Source of the DNA: CAYWVR01 sp964461715
GTDB taxonomy: Bacteria > Planctomycetota > Phycisphaerae > FEN-1346
Assembly: GCA_964461715.1 (NCBI GenBank)
Contig: CAYWVR010000070.1
Location: 1 to 7,686 of the forward strand
Direction: 5' to 3'
Length of the DNA stretch: 7,686 nt
In this document: in pieces, positions 1 to 6,398 of the stretch
How the letters are laid out: every line of letters begins with the position of its first letter
Position numbering within the stretch: the stretch's first letter is position 1
Notes under the pieces: model-generated
Databases searched by the model: none
What the model was told of the DNA's origin: nothing
Seen by the model: the letters and a program-made list of their open reading frames with translations, nothing else
Program-made: the position numbers and the translations under genes

Positions 1-50
1 GGTACCCCCCCAGTACCCCCCGAAAACGTGCAAAAAGTGTGTCGTTTAGG

Positions 51-65
51 GATAAACCGTTTATC
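51..65. repeat. Perfect 15-nt inverted repeat, possible operator
   Basis: GATAAAC and GTTTATC are exact reverse complements separated by a single C at 58. The arms are too close to form an RNA hairpin. A duplex-DNA binding site for a dimeric regulator is therefore the more natural reading. No promoter or gene beside it can be assigned, so this is inference from symmetry only. Confidence 0.35.
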
Positions 66-150
66 GATTTGCGTCAAGTGGGGAAAATCGCGCGGCTTTG
101 TGGCGGAAACGGAGAAGGCGCGTATCGAAGTGCGTCAGGTGGAGGAAACC
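62..150 (+). repeat. Pair of imperfect direct repeats
   Basis: The segment 62-89 recurs at 123-150 with a 61-base period and 22 of 28 identical bases. Both copies have TATCGA, then TGCGTCA, then a GTGG core and an A-run. A further TATCGA occurs at 170-175. Only two full copies are present, so this is neither a CRISPR nor a classical tandem array. It could be degenerate protein-binding sites or an old duplication. Confidence 0.35.
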
Positions 151-166
151 CCGTATGTATCGCGTA

Positions 167-190
167 GACTATCGACGGCCTGAAATAGTC
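167..190 (-). terminator. Weak hairpin at the end of the HAD gene
   Basis: Arms GACTAT (167-172) and ATAGTC (185-190) are perfect complements enclosing a 12-base loop. The hairpin lies across the HAD stop codon (191-189) and just after it in the direction of transcription. The stem is short, not GC-rich, and no U-run follows, so it does not meet the usual picture of an intrinsic terminator. It is listed only as the best candidate for a 3' structure of the leftward operon. Confidence 0.2.
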
Positions 191-929
191 AGCGCGGGGG
201 AAGGTGGTCCAGAAGCTGCGAGAGCGAGCGGATGGCCAGGTCCGGGCCGTCCGGCGAGGGGTCGGGGAAGGGCGGGTCGCGCTGGATGAGAATCGCCTTC
301 AGGCCTGCCGTCCGGGCCCCCGCAACGTCGAAAACGGGGCTGTCGCCCACGTAGACGGCCTCGTCTGCGCCGGCTTCGAGGGCCCGCAAACCGGCCTGGA
401 AGATGCGTGGATCGGGTTTTCGGTACCCGATGCCGCTCGAAAAGAGCCGCGCGGCAAAGTAGTCGGTCAAGCCGAATCGCCGCAGTTGCTTCTCCCAGAG
501 GTAGTCGGGGGTTCCCCAGGGAGTGTTGGAGATGAGTCCAAGGCGATAGCCGCGATCGCGGAGGGCCTCCAGAACGGGCACCGTGTCCCCGTAGAGGCGT
601 CCGGCGGCCACCAGCGGCCTTGCACAGGCCTCCGCCATGCGCGGCAAGGTGCGGCCGCTCGCCCCGCGCACCATCCGCCTCAGGGCCACCGTCAGACGGT
701 GGGGCAGGGCCGTATCGGGCGGGGCGGGGCTGCGACGGGCGGCGGCCTGGTCGGGGTGGGGCACGTCCGCCGCCGGGGGCGGAAGGGCCTCCTCGGGCCG
801 CACCAGGTGGGCGTAGACGGCGTCGAGACACTGGCCGATCAGGCGGGGCCAGCCGGGCAGGGGGTACTCGATCAGGGTGCCGCCGAGGTCGAAAAGGACC
901 GCCCTGGTGTCGGCGAACACGGCCCGCAC
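189..929 (-). CDS. HAD-superfamily hydrolase with degenerate motif I
   Basis: A 246-residue cytoplasmic protein of the haloacid dehalogenase superfamily, most like phosphatase or dehalogenase-type members with an alpha-helical cap. Motif I is FDLGGTL (nucleophile D14). Motif II is the Ser of LISNT (S134), motif III is K171 in YRKPDP, and motif IV is GDSPVFD (D196, D201). The second Asp of the usual DxD pair, which serves as general acid/base in phosphatases, is Gly16. This is seen in other HAD proteins, but it makes ordinary phosphatase activity uncertain. Residues 48-76 are a proline/alanine-rich stretch inside the cap region. The start is GTG at 929, preceded by GGGGAG at short spacing; a second GTG at codon 4 is possible. 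The gene lies 31 bases after the DUF1571 stop and is probably the last gene of the leftward cluster. Substrate unknown. Confidence 0.88.
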   Translation of the reverse strand: MRAVFADTRAVLFDLGGTLIEYPLPGWPRLIGQCLDAVYAHLVRPEEALPPPAADVPHPDQAAARRSPAPPDTALPHRLTVALRRMVRGASGRTLPRMAEACARPLVAAGRLYGDTVPVLEALRDRGYRLGLISNTPWGTPDYLWEKQLRRFGLTDYFAARLFSSGIGYRKPDPRIFQAGLRALEAGADEAVYVGDSPVFDVAGARTAGLKAILIQRDPPFPDPSPDGPDLAIRSLSQLLDHLPPR

Positions 930-960
930 GTCTCCCCGCGAAGGAACGTAAAGCCCTCTG

Positions 961-1827
961 CTAAAAGAGATTATACTCGTAGTCCGGGTTATCCGGATCG
1001 AAGTCGTCGTTGGTCAGGCCCGGGTTCATCTCGAAGTCGGTGTATCGATAGTCGCTGATGAGCCTGCCCTGCCAGTCGTACGCCTCGGTCCGAACGGGCA
1101 CGAGGAACTGCTGATCGATGTAGATGAAGCACTGGAACGCCGTATACCCCTTCCCGTCGGGCAGAATGCGGTTGAAGACGTAGGTGGGGCGTCCCGCCTC
1201 GGTCCGGACGCCGAGGTACTCCAGGCGAAGGTCCCCGTTGGTCTGGGCCTCCTGGCACTGGGGGATGATGACCCGGAGCATGTTGGCCATGCCCGCGTGG
1301 CGGAGGCTGCGGCGGCTGTGCTTGAGGGCCGTCTTGCCCTCCGGGTCCAGCGACACCTTGCGGAAAATGATGCCGATCAGGCCGTCCGGGTGGACGACGG
1401 CCTTGTCGTCGTACTTGCCGTCCCAATAGATGACCTCGCGGCCCTTTCCGGGGTTCCGGGTCCACTTCAGGTAGACGCGGAAGGGATTCTCGCAGAACTT
1501 CATGGCCATCGTCTCGATCTTCTGGAGCTTGCCGTCGACGACTTCCTGCTTCTGGAAGGTGCAGCGATAGCCCGAAACGGTCTTCTCGTACCACTGGAGG
1601 CTGGTTCGGAGGAAATCGAGGGGATCCGTGCGAGCGAGCGTCTCCATCTCAGCCGCGGGGGTCGGATGGATTACCGTGCGGGCCCCATGGGAGAGATTCT
1701 CGGGCTTCGAGACCTGTCCGGCCTGTAGTCCATGCGCCGCCAGGGCCGCCAGGGCCGCGACGACGGCCAGAACGGCCGTACACCCCGTGAAACGAATCTG
1801 GAGAGGGCGGGAGAGGGGTTGGGGCAT
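961..1827 (-). CDS. Secreted DUF1571-family protein
   Basis: A 288-residue exported protein of the DUF1571 family, which has no established biochemical function. Residues 1-12 are short and basic and 13-36 are a hydrophobic export signal or membrane anchor; signal cleavage near LQAG (34-37) is plausible. There is no lipobox before Cys16, so it does not look like a lipoprotein. The diagnostic block runs from about 78 to 145: YRCTFQKQE (87-95), a run of M/K residues, then NPFRVYLKW (114-122) and GREVIYWDGK (129-138). The C-terminal part (245-288) has alternating Tyr/Asp positions ending in DFDPDNPDY. The overall pattern suggests a beta-rich envelope fold, perhaps LolA-like (inference). ATG at 1827 is preceded by GGAAG at good spacing. 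The gene sits 30 bases after the methyltransferase and 31 before the HAD gene, consistent with one transcript. Confidence 0.9.
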   Translation of the reverse strand: MPQPLSRPLQIRFTGCTAVLAVVAALAALAAHGLQAGQVSKPENLSHGARTVIHPTPAAEMETLARTDPLDFLRTSLQWYEKTVSGYRCTFQKQEVVDGKLQKIETMAMKFCENPFRVYLKWTRNPGKGREVIYWDGKYDDKAVVHPDGLIGIIFRKVSLDPEGKTALKHSRRSLRHAGMANMLRVIIPQCQEAQTNGDLRLEYLGVRTEAGRPTYVFNRILPDGKGYTAFQCFIYIDQQFLVPVRTEAYDWQGRLISDYRYTDFEMNPGLTNDDFDPDNPDYEYNLF

Positions 1828-1857
1828 GGTTTTCTTCCGGTGGCGGGCGGGCCCGGT

Positions 1858-2496
1858 TCAGGCTCCGGGGGCCGAGCCGATGGTCAGCAGGATCGGGAAC
1901 GGGCTGTGGATGCGTTTTTGGACCACTTCCTTGAACCCGACCCGTCCGAACATGGCCCGGATCTCGTTCGATTCGCAGTGGCGGACGTTACCGCCCTCGG
2001 CGCGGGTAATCACCAAGTCATAGATGATGCGTCCGAGGAAGTGGTCGGGCCATCCGTCGGCCAGGAAGAGCTTCCCGCCGGGGGCCAAAACCCGCCGCAT
2101 CTCCCTCAGAACGGCCTCCTGGTGGGGATAATGGTGGAAGGAGTTGGCACACGTGATCGCCCCGAAGGTGCCGCCGGCGAAGGGCAGATGCTCGCTGTCG
2201 CCGACGGTGAGGCGCACGCGGGCGGCCTCGCCGTTGAGCTTCCGCTTGGCCCGGTGGAGCATGGGCTCGCAGAGGTCGAGGCCGATGGTCTGCCACCCGC
2301 GGCGGGCCAGGCGCGTGGCCAGCTCGCCCGTTCCGCAGCCGATGTCGAGCGACCGGCCCACGGGCAGGCCCTTGAGCTCCTTCAGGAGCATGCCGTGGCT
2401 CGGCTCGAACAGTACGTGGTTGAGCCAATGGTTGTCGTACGTCTCGGCCCACTCGCTGAACTCCGTGTGGGCCTGCTTCTTGGTATGATGCTTCAC
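1858..2496 (-). CDS. Class I SAM-dependent methyltransferase
   Basis: A 212-residue soluble methyltransferase of the Methyltransf_11/UbiE-like type. The SAM-binding motif I is LDIGCGTGELATRLA (50-64). The acidic residue ending strand beta2, which normally contacts the SAM ribose, is D74 in IGLDLCEP. D100 in VGDSEHLPF is the expected adenine-contact position. The FHHYPH...EMRRVLAPGGKLFLAD block (120-147) is the classic motif of this group. The acceptor substrate cannot be read from these motifs. The start is GTG at 2496, chosen because GAGGGA lies five bases upstream and the reading frame further up has no family similarity. It is first in a leftward cluster with DUF1571 and HAD genes. A promoter candidate lies at 2557-2585. 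Confidence 0.9.
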   Translation of the reverse strand: MKHHTKKQAHTEFSEWAETYDNHWLNHVLFEPSHGMLLKELKGLPVGRSLDIGCGTGELATRLARRGWQTIGLDLCEPMLHRAKRKLNGEAARVRLTVGDSEHLPFAGGTFGAITCANSFHHYPHQEAVLREMRRVLAPGGKLFLADGWPDHFLGRIIYDLVITRAEGGNVRHCESNEIRAMFGRVGFKEVVQKRIHSPFPILLTIGSAPGA

Positions 2497-2553
2497 GGCG
2501 TCCCTCGCTGGCAGGGGGGGCGCGCTTCGTCTCCCGCCCTTAGTATCGGACGC

Positions 2554-2570
2554 GGCATTGTAGTCATGCC
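2554..2570. promoter_or_regulatory. Inverted repeat overlapping the -10 box
   Basis: GGCAT (2554-2558) and ATGCC (2566-2570) are perfect 5-base arms around a 7-base centre that contains most of the candidate -10 element of the leftward promoter. A protein bound here would block that promoter, so an operator is conceivable. Arms this short also occur by chance. Confidence 0.25.
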
Positions 2571-2585
2571 ACTGAAAAAAACCAA
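2557..2585 (-). promoter_or_regulatory. Promoter candidate for the methyltransferase cluster
   Basis: Read on the minus strand, TTGGTT (2585-2580) and TACAAT (2562-2557) are separated by exactly 17 bases. TACAAT matches five of six positions of the sigma70 -10 consensus; the -35 box matches three of six. Transcription would begin near 2550, leaving a leader of roughly 54 bases before the GTG start. The AT-rich tract at 2574-2581 stands out in this GC-rich sequence. Confidence 0.55.
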
Positions 2586-2593
2586 GCCCCCAT

Positions 2594-2626
2594 CCGCCGA
2601 CGGACGGCGGCCCGCCCGGACGGGCC
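2594..2626. repeat. Two adjacent GC-rich inverted repeats
   Basis: CCGCCG (2594-2599) pairs with CGGCGG (2605-2610) around a 5-base loop. GGCCCG (2609-2614) pairs with CGGGCC (2621-2626) around a 6-base loop. The two share two bases, so they cannot both form fully at once. They lie between the two divergent promoter candidates and would be transcribed by neither, so an insulating or protein-binding role is more likely than an RNA role. Confidence 0.3.
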
Positions 2627-2637
2627 ACCCCGGGGCC

Positions 2638-2667
2638 TTGCGGCGGGACGTAAGCATCTGGTATGAC
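2638..2667 (+). promoter_or_regulatory. Weak promoter candidate for the LysE-family gene
   Basis: TTGCGG (2638-2643) and TATGAC (2662-2667) are spaced by 18 bases, with four of six matches in the -10 box and three of six in the -35. The predicted start near 2674 would leave a leader of about 50 bases with the ribosome-binding site at its end. Confidence 0.35.
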
Positions 2668-2722
2668 GGAAGATACGCGGGCCGGCGCGTGACGCGCGGT
2701 CCGGCGTCGGAGGAGCGAACCG

Positions 2723-3457
2723 TTGGAGAAGTTGGCGGGTATTGCGGCGGCGAGCTTCGTGGTGGCCCTCTCGGGCGCCGTCGCCCCGGGGCCCGTTCTG
2801 GCAGTCACCATCGCCGGAACGCGGGCTCGCGGATTCTGGTTCGGGCCGCTCGTTATTCTGGGGCATGCCTTGGTGGAGTTGCCCGTGGTGGCCCTGTTGG
2901 CTCTCGGCCTGGGGACGATGCTCCACCGGCCGGGCGTCTTGGCCGCGATCGGCCTGGCGGGCGGGGCGGCCATGGCCTGGATGGGCCTGGGGCTCGTCCG
3001 GCAGGCGTTTCGCTCCGGCCCGGAACAGGCCGCCGGGGCTCTGGCCCGGATGGGCGGCGTGCGGTCGGGGGCCCTGACGAGCGCCCTCAACCCCTATTGG
3101 TACGTCTGGTGGGTGACGGCGGGGGCGGCGATGCTGACGAGCGCGGCACTGGCCGGGTGGCTGGGCGTAGCGGTCTTTTTCGCGGGCCACATCACCGCTG
3201 ACCTGGCCTGGTACACCCTCGTCGCGGCCACCGTGACGGGAGGCCGAAAACTCCTCCAGGGACGCCTCTATCGGGGCCTTCTGATGGTTTGCGGCGTGAC
3301 GCTGGTGGTGATGGCGGGGTTGTTCGGGTACCTGGGGGTGACGAAGGTGCTGGAGGCGACGTCCGGGGCCCCGCCGCGCGAAGAAACCCGCCTGGTGCCG
3401 AATCAAAAGATTTCAGGCCGGTTGATCCTCGGCAGCAGCTCGGGGACGTTCTCGTAG
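2723..3457 (+). CDS. LysE/RhtB-family amino-acid exporter
   Basis: A 244-residue inner-membrane protein with about six hydrophobic segments (roughly 5-29, 39-64, 72-93, 117-141, 143-170, 185-206). Family marks include APGP (21-24), followed by the Gly-rich stretch to GPLVILGHALVELP (41-54), and ALNPYWYVWW (121-130). LysE-type carriers export basic or neutral amino acids and their derivatives by secondary transport; the substrate here is unknown. The start is TTG at 2723, supported by a strong GGAGGAG at 2709-2715 with 7-base spacing. The last 35 or so residues (from about 210) form a hydrophilic tail beyond the last membrane helix. The final 17-18 codons overlap the 3' end of the convergent TPR-like gene. 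The tail may be non-conserved read-through after loss of an earlier stop. Confidence 0.88.
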   Translation: MEKLAGIAAASFVVALSGAVAPGPVLAVTIAGTRARGFWFGPLVILGHALVELPVVALLALGLGTMLHRPGVLAAIGLAGGAAMAWMGLGLVRQAFRSGPEQAAGALARMGGVRSGALTSALNPYWYVWWVTAGAAMLTSAALAGWLGVAVFFAGHITADLAWYTLVAATVTGGRKLLQGRLYRGLLMVCGVTLVVMAGLFGYLGVTKVLEATSGAPPREETRLVPNQKISGRLILGSSSGTFS

Positions 3458-4503
3458 GTCAGATCGTCGCTCAGCCGCTCCATTCCTTCGCCGAAGGCCG
3501 CGGCCTCGCGGTGGAACCTTTCATAGACCTCCTGAAGCTGCTCCGGAACCTCGCCGGGGCCCCAGCGGGCGATCTGGCCGGCCCATTCGCGACGGGCCCA
3601 TTCCCAGGCGTCGACGGTGTCCGGAAGCAGCGTCCGGGCCCGGTCGTAGGCCTCCCGGGCGGCGGTCTCGTCCCCGTCCTCACGGAGGCGGGCCGACTCG
3701 GCCAATGCGTCGTAGGCGTCCTGCGTCAGCTCCGCGGCGTAGTACGTCACGCTGTGGCACGCCTGGCTGTAGACGACCGGGTCGGCGATGGCCGAACGGA
3801 GCGTGTCGTACATGTCGTGGGCGGTGCGGGCCCGGTCGTACCACTCGTAGGCGGCCAGGAAGACGCTGCGACCCTCCTCCTCGCGGAATCGGCGGCGATA
3901 GAACTCGGCCTCCTGGCTACGGCCGAGCTTGTCGAGGTAGACGTCGCCGAGGGCGGCCATGAGGGTGGCGCTCTTGGGGTTGAGGCGCACCCCCTCCCGG
4001 CCGAAGTCGATGGCCCGCCGGATCCACTGGTACTTGTGCTCCAGGGAGTGCCACTGGACGCTGATGTTCCACGCGAGGTTCCAGATGTGGAAGGCGATGA
4101 CGTCCGGGTAGTCCGGCTGGAGCCGCATGATCATGGTGTAGCGATCGATGAGGTCGAAGTGGATTCTAAGTCGTTTCTCCTCCTCGACTTGCATCCAGAG
4201 CCAGACGACATACGGTCCGCGGAACCCGCCCAGCACCAGGACGGCGGCCTCGGACGAAAGGTCCTCGACTCCCGCCGCCGGGGCCCCCGGCACCCGCCGC
4301 GCCGCCGTCCCCGAGATCGTCGCGAAGGCGTACTGGGAGGCCAGGGCCAGGCGTCGCCCCGGCCCGGCCGTCTCGCCCAGCAGCTTTTGCCGCTTGCCCT
4401 CCACATGACGGCGGAGGGGATGGAGAACCCCCGCCACCAGGACCATGAGGGCCAAGGCGTAAAGGGCCGTCCGTGCCGCGCCGCGTCCACCGAGACGCCT
4501 CAT
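3403..4503 (-). CDS. Membrane-anchored TPR-like protein of the ABC operon
   Basis: A 366-residue protein with one N-terminal membrane helix (11-28) after a basic start, then a soluble, largely helical body. The most distinctive region is 89-191: LVLGGFRGPYVVWLW, then a helix ending in MRLQPDYPDVIAFHIWNLAWNISVQ (126-150), then IRRAIDFGREGVRLNPKSATLMAALGDVYLDKLG. The later part resembles tetratricopeptide repeats, with further repeat-like helices at 255-300. I recall similar proteins beside ABC-2 permeases in planctomycete-type genomes, but know of no assigned function. The ATG at 4503 is preceded by a perfect GGAGGT at 6-base spacing, and it overlaps the permease stop in ATGA, so translation is coupled. 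It probably sits in the membrane facing the periplasm as a partner or scaffold of the exporter (inference). Confidence 0.85.
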   Translation of the reverse strand: MRRLGGRGAARTALYALALMVLVAGVLHPLRRHVEGKRQKLLGETAGPGRRLALASQYAFATISGTAARRVPGAPAAGVEDLSSEAAVLVLGGFRGPYVVWLWMQVEEEKRLRIHFDLIDRYTMIMRLQPDYPDVIAFHIWNLAWNISVQWHSLEHKYQWIRRAIDFGREGVRLNPKSATLMAALGDVYLDKLGRSQEAEFYRRRFREEEGRSVFLAAYEWYDRARTAHDMYDTLRSAIADPVVYSQACHSVTYYAAELTQDAYDALAESARLREDGDETAAREAYDRARTLLPDTVDAWEWARREWAGQIARWGPGEVPEQLQEVYERFHREAAAFGEGMERLSDDLTYENVPELLPRINRPEIF

Positions 4504-6398
4504 GCCGCCACCTCCCGCCGCCGATAGAGTAGCCAACCGACCAGCCCCAGCACGAGGACCGTTCCCAGGGCCCACGCCCCTGTCCCGCCGAGCGCCGCCA
4601 AGGCCAAGGCCTCGCCGCGATGGAGGCTCTCGGGCGGCAAGAGACCCGCCAAGTCCGGCACGGGAATGATGTACCGGGCCGCCTCACGGGCGATTTCGGT
4701 GGGCAATACTGCGTCGAGCCGCTTGGCCACCGCGACCACGGCGCCGCCGACGGGGGTCGTGGAAATCACGAAGCCCCGGGCCACCGACACGATGAAGACC
4801 AGGATGACGATCAGGATGCTGACGAACCACGAGAACCGGGCGCTTGCCGCCACGCCCGTCGTCGCCAGGACCGCCCCGAAGAGCCACACGCACAGGCCCC
4901 CCTTGGCCAGATTCCACGCAAACGGCCCCGCCGGCGTCCGCAGTCGCACACTCTCGGGCAGAAGGCCCAGGAAGTCGTCATCCGTGTGACATTCGAGACG
5001 CACGTCGACCGGGCCGCCCTCCCAGATCGCCCGGTCGACGTAGATGAGGCTCGGATGGTACAGCTCGGGCGTGAATTGCACCGTTTGCCGTCGCCCGGTC
5101 GCCCGATTTACGAAGGCGGCCTCGCAGACCGTCTCGACATTGGCATCGCCCCAGGCGTTCAGCGTGAAGCCCGCCTCGACGGCGACGTCCCGCTCCCCGA
5201 GCACGCCGGGCGGCATCGCCTCGAAGCGAAAGACCGCCGCCTGGCGCGGCAAAGTCGCTTGGCCGACGAGCCACGTCTTCTCGCGGAACCGTTCGGGACG
5301 AACCTGAAGCCCCTCCAGACGGTGCTCGTCGCCTCGCGCGTCGGTCAGGACAACTGAGCCGGCGTGCGCGCCGAAGAGCCAGCCGGTCCCGATCTTCTTC
5401 GAGCGAGCAAGCGAAAGCTCGAGCCGCACGGGACCTTCGAGCGGTACGCCGAGGCGGCCCTCCCGGGCGACAGGCTCGCCCGGGGCCATAGGGATCGACA
5501 GAACGCCCATCTCCGAGGGGGTCAGCACGACGCGATTGGCGTCCTCCTCGTCGCGATTTCGCCGTCGACGCGCCTCGGGGCCCGTTTCGACGATCTCGGC
5601 GGCCCAGCGGACGGGCGGCGCCTCGTTGCCCTCCGGCGCGGCCCCGGCGGGGGAACGAACCTCGACGGGCACCCGGATCGCCGCCGGCCCCGCGGCCAAC
5701 CACTCGCGCACCGGGACCGCCTCCAGGTCCCACGCCAGCCGCATCCCCGTCTCGGCCAGGGCCCAGCGAATTTCGCTTTCGGGGACCGGGTCGGCATGGT
5801 GGATGACGATGTCGGGCCCGGAAGCCGGACTGCGGTACGCGTGGACCCCTAGGGGACCGTTTCGAGCCACGCCCTGGAGGGCGTTCAGATCGGCGGCAAA
5901 GCGGGCCCGGGCTTCGTCCGCCGCGAGCCGCGAGGCCGCCTGTTCCCGCACATTCGCCGCCCGCACGCGGATATGGACGTACGCGCCCGCGAGGACAACG
6001 CCCAGAAGGGCCGCCAGCAGGACCCCGACGCCCAGGATCTTGCCGGCGATGAACTCGCATCGGCTCGCGGGCTTGGTGGCCACGGTGTAGGCGACGCGGG
6101 TATCGATCTCCGAGGGCACCGAGTACGTGGCGAAGAAGAGGCCGACGATCATCGCCACGCCCGCCGTCACCAGCAGGGCCGTCCCCACGGCCCCCGGAAC
6201 GGTATCGAACACCGGGTCGAACCGCTCGCTGGAGAGGTCCGCGGCCACGATCACGAGAATGGCCAGCGGGGCCAGAAGCCAGAGCCGCATCCGCAGGCCC
6301 TGCCGTAGCGTCACCAGGGCCAGCGCCCATACCCGCCGCGTCGGCCACGGCGAGCGGCGCGGGGGCGCGGCGGCGACGATGGGGGCCTCGTCACTCAT
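4500..6398 (-). CDS. ABC-2 type permease with large extracytoplasmic domain
   Basis: A 632-residue transmembrane subunit with six predicted helices: about 38-54, 69-92, 118-141, 496-516, 521-541 and 603-624. The cytoplasmic turn between helices 2 and 3 carries TKPASRCEFIAGK (108-120), typical of NosY/ABC-2 permeases that pair with a separate ATPase. About 350 residues (142-495) between helices 3 and 4 would face outside the cytoplasm. They open with a charged helical stretch (145-175) and continue as beta-rich sequence. Ordinary ABC-2 permeases of 250-400 residues lack this insert. The C-terminus YRRREVAA is cytoplasmic by the positive-inside rule. The ATG at 6398 overlaps the ATPase stop by 8 bases. 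There is no good ribosome-binding site before it, which suggests translational coupling. Transported substrate unknown; export or membrane remodelling is more likely than import. Confidence 0.88.
   Translation of the reverse strand: MSDEAPIVAAAPPRRSPWPTRRVWALALVTLRQGLRMRLWLLAPLAILVIVAADLSSERFDPVFDTVPGAVGTALLVTAGVAMIVGLFFATYSVPSEIDTRVAYTVATKPASRCEFIAGKILGVGVLLAALLGVVLAGAYVHIRVRAANVREQAASRLAADEARARFAADLNALQGVARNGPLGVHAYRSPASGPDIVIHHADPVPESEIRWALAETGMRLAWDLEAVPVREWLAAGPAAIRVPVEVRSPAGAAPEGNEAPPVRWAAEIVETGPEARRRRNRDEEDANRVVLTPSEMGVLSIPMAPGEPVAREGRLGVPLEGPVRLELSLARSKKIGTGWLFGAHAGSVVLTDARGDEHRLEGLQVRPERFREKTWLVGQATLPRQAAVFRFEAMPPGVLGERDVAVEAGFTLNAWGDANVETVCEAAFVNRATGRRQTVQFTPELYHPSLIYVDRAIWEGGPVDVRLECHTDDDFLGLLPESVRLRTPAGPFAWNLAKGGLCVWLFGAVLATTGVAASARFSWFVSILIVILVFIVSVARGFVISTTPVGGAVVAVAKRLDAVLPTEIAREAARYIIPVPDLAGLLPPESLHRGEALALAALGGTGAWALGTVLVLGLVGWLLYRRREVAA

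Larger units (their letters stand above)
1..188. other. Non-coding region downstream of the HAD gene
   Basis: No convincing gene is present. The stretch is locally richer in A+T than the rest of the window and contains several short symmetric elements. The sequence GTACCCCCC occurs at 2-10 and again at 13-21. A perfect palindrome with 7-base arms lies at 51-65. CGATTT (65-70) is complementary to AAATCG (85-90). Positions 62-89 are repeated imperfectly at 123-150 (22 of 28 bases identical), sharing TATCGA and TGCGTCA. An inverted repeat GACTAT/ATAGTC (167-172 with 185-190) borders the HAD stop codon. This may be the 3' untranslated end of the leftward operon, the control region of a gene beyond the left edge, or both. 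Confidence 0.5.
2497..2722. other. Divergent intergenic region
   Basis: Two hundred and twenty-six bases separate the leftward methyltransferase from the rightward LysE-family gene. It carries one good promoter candidate in each direction, an inverted repeat over the leftward -10 box, and two adjacent GC-rich inverted repeats at 2594-2610 and 2609-2626. A weaker inverted repeat (GGGCG 2518-2522 with CGCCC 2535-2539) would fall in the methyltransferase 5' leader. No coding sequence is supported here. Confidence 0.6.

Noticed and set aside
62..150. CRISPR-like array
   Set aside because: Only two imperfect copies, no regular series of spacers and no cas genes.
98..289. Rightward 63-residue arginine-rich frame
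   Set aside because: Most of it lies opposite the HAD gene, and its composition reflects GC-rich sequence rather than a protein family; no good ribosome-binding site.
204..1058. Rightward 284-residue frame opposite the HAD gene
   Set aside because: It runs across the clear HAD motifs on the other strand and into the DUF1571 gene; no recognisable domain.
1768..1792. Lipoprotein signal in the DUF1571 protein at Cys16
   Set aside because: Residues before Cys16 (RFTG) do not form a lipobox, and the hydrophobic stretch follows the Cys rather than precedes it.
2497..3090. N-terminal extension of the methyltransferase
   Set aside because: The frame stays open into the LysE-family gene on the other strand, but methyltransferase similarity begins after the GTG at 2496, which has its own ribosome-binding site and an upstream promoter.
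1732..3201. Rightward 489-residue frame
   Set aside because: It spans a gene boundary and the divergent intergenic region, and runs opposite the methyltransferase; the sequence is low-complexity Gly/Arg and matches no family.
4500..6398. Frameshifted or fused permease, given its unusual length
   Set aside because: The frame is continuous, helices 1-6 are all present in order, and the insert lies exactly between helices 3 and 4, so it reads as one intact gene.
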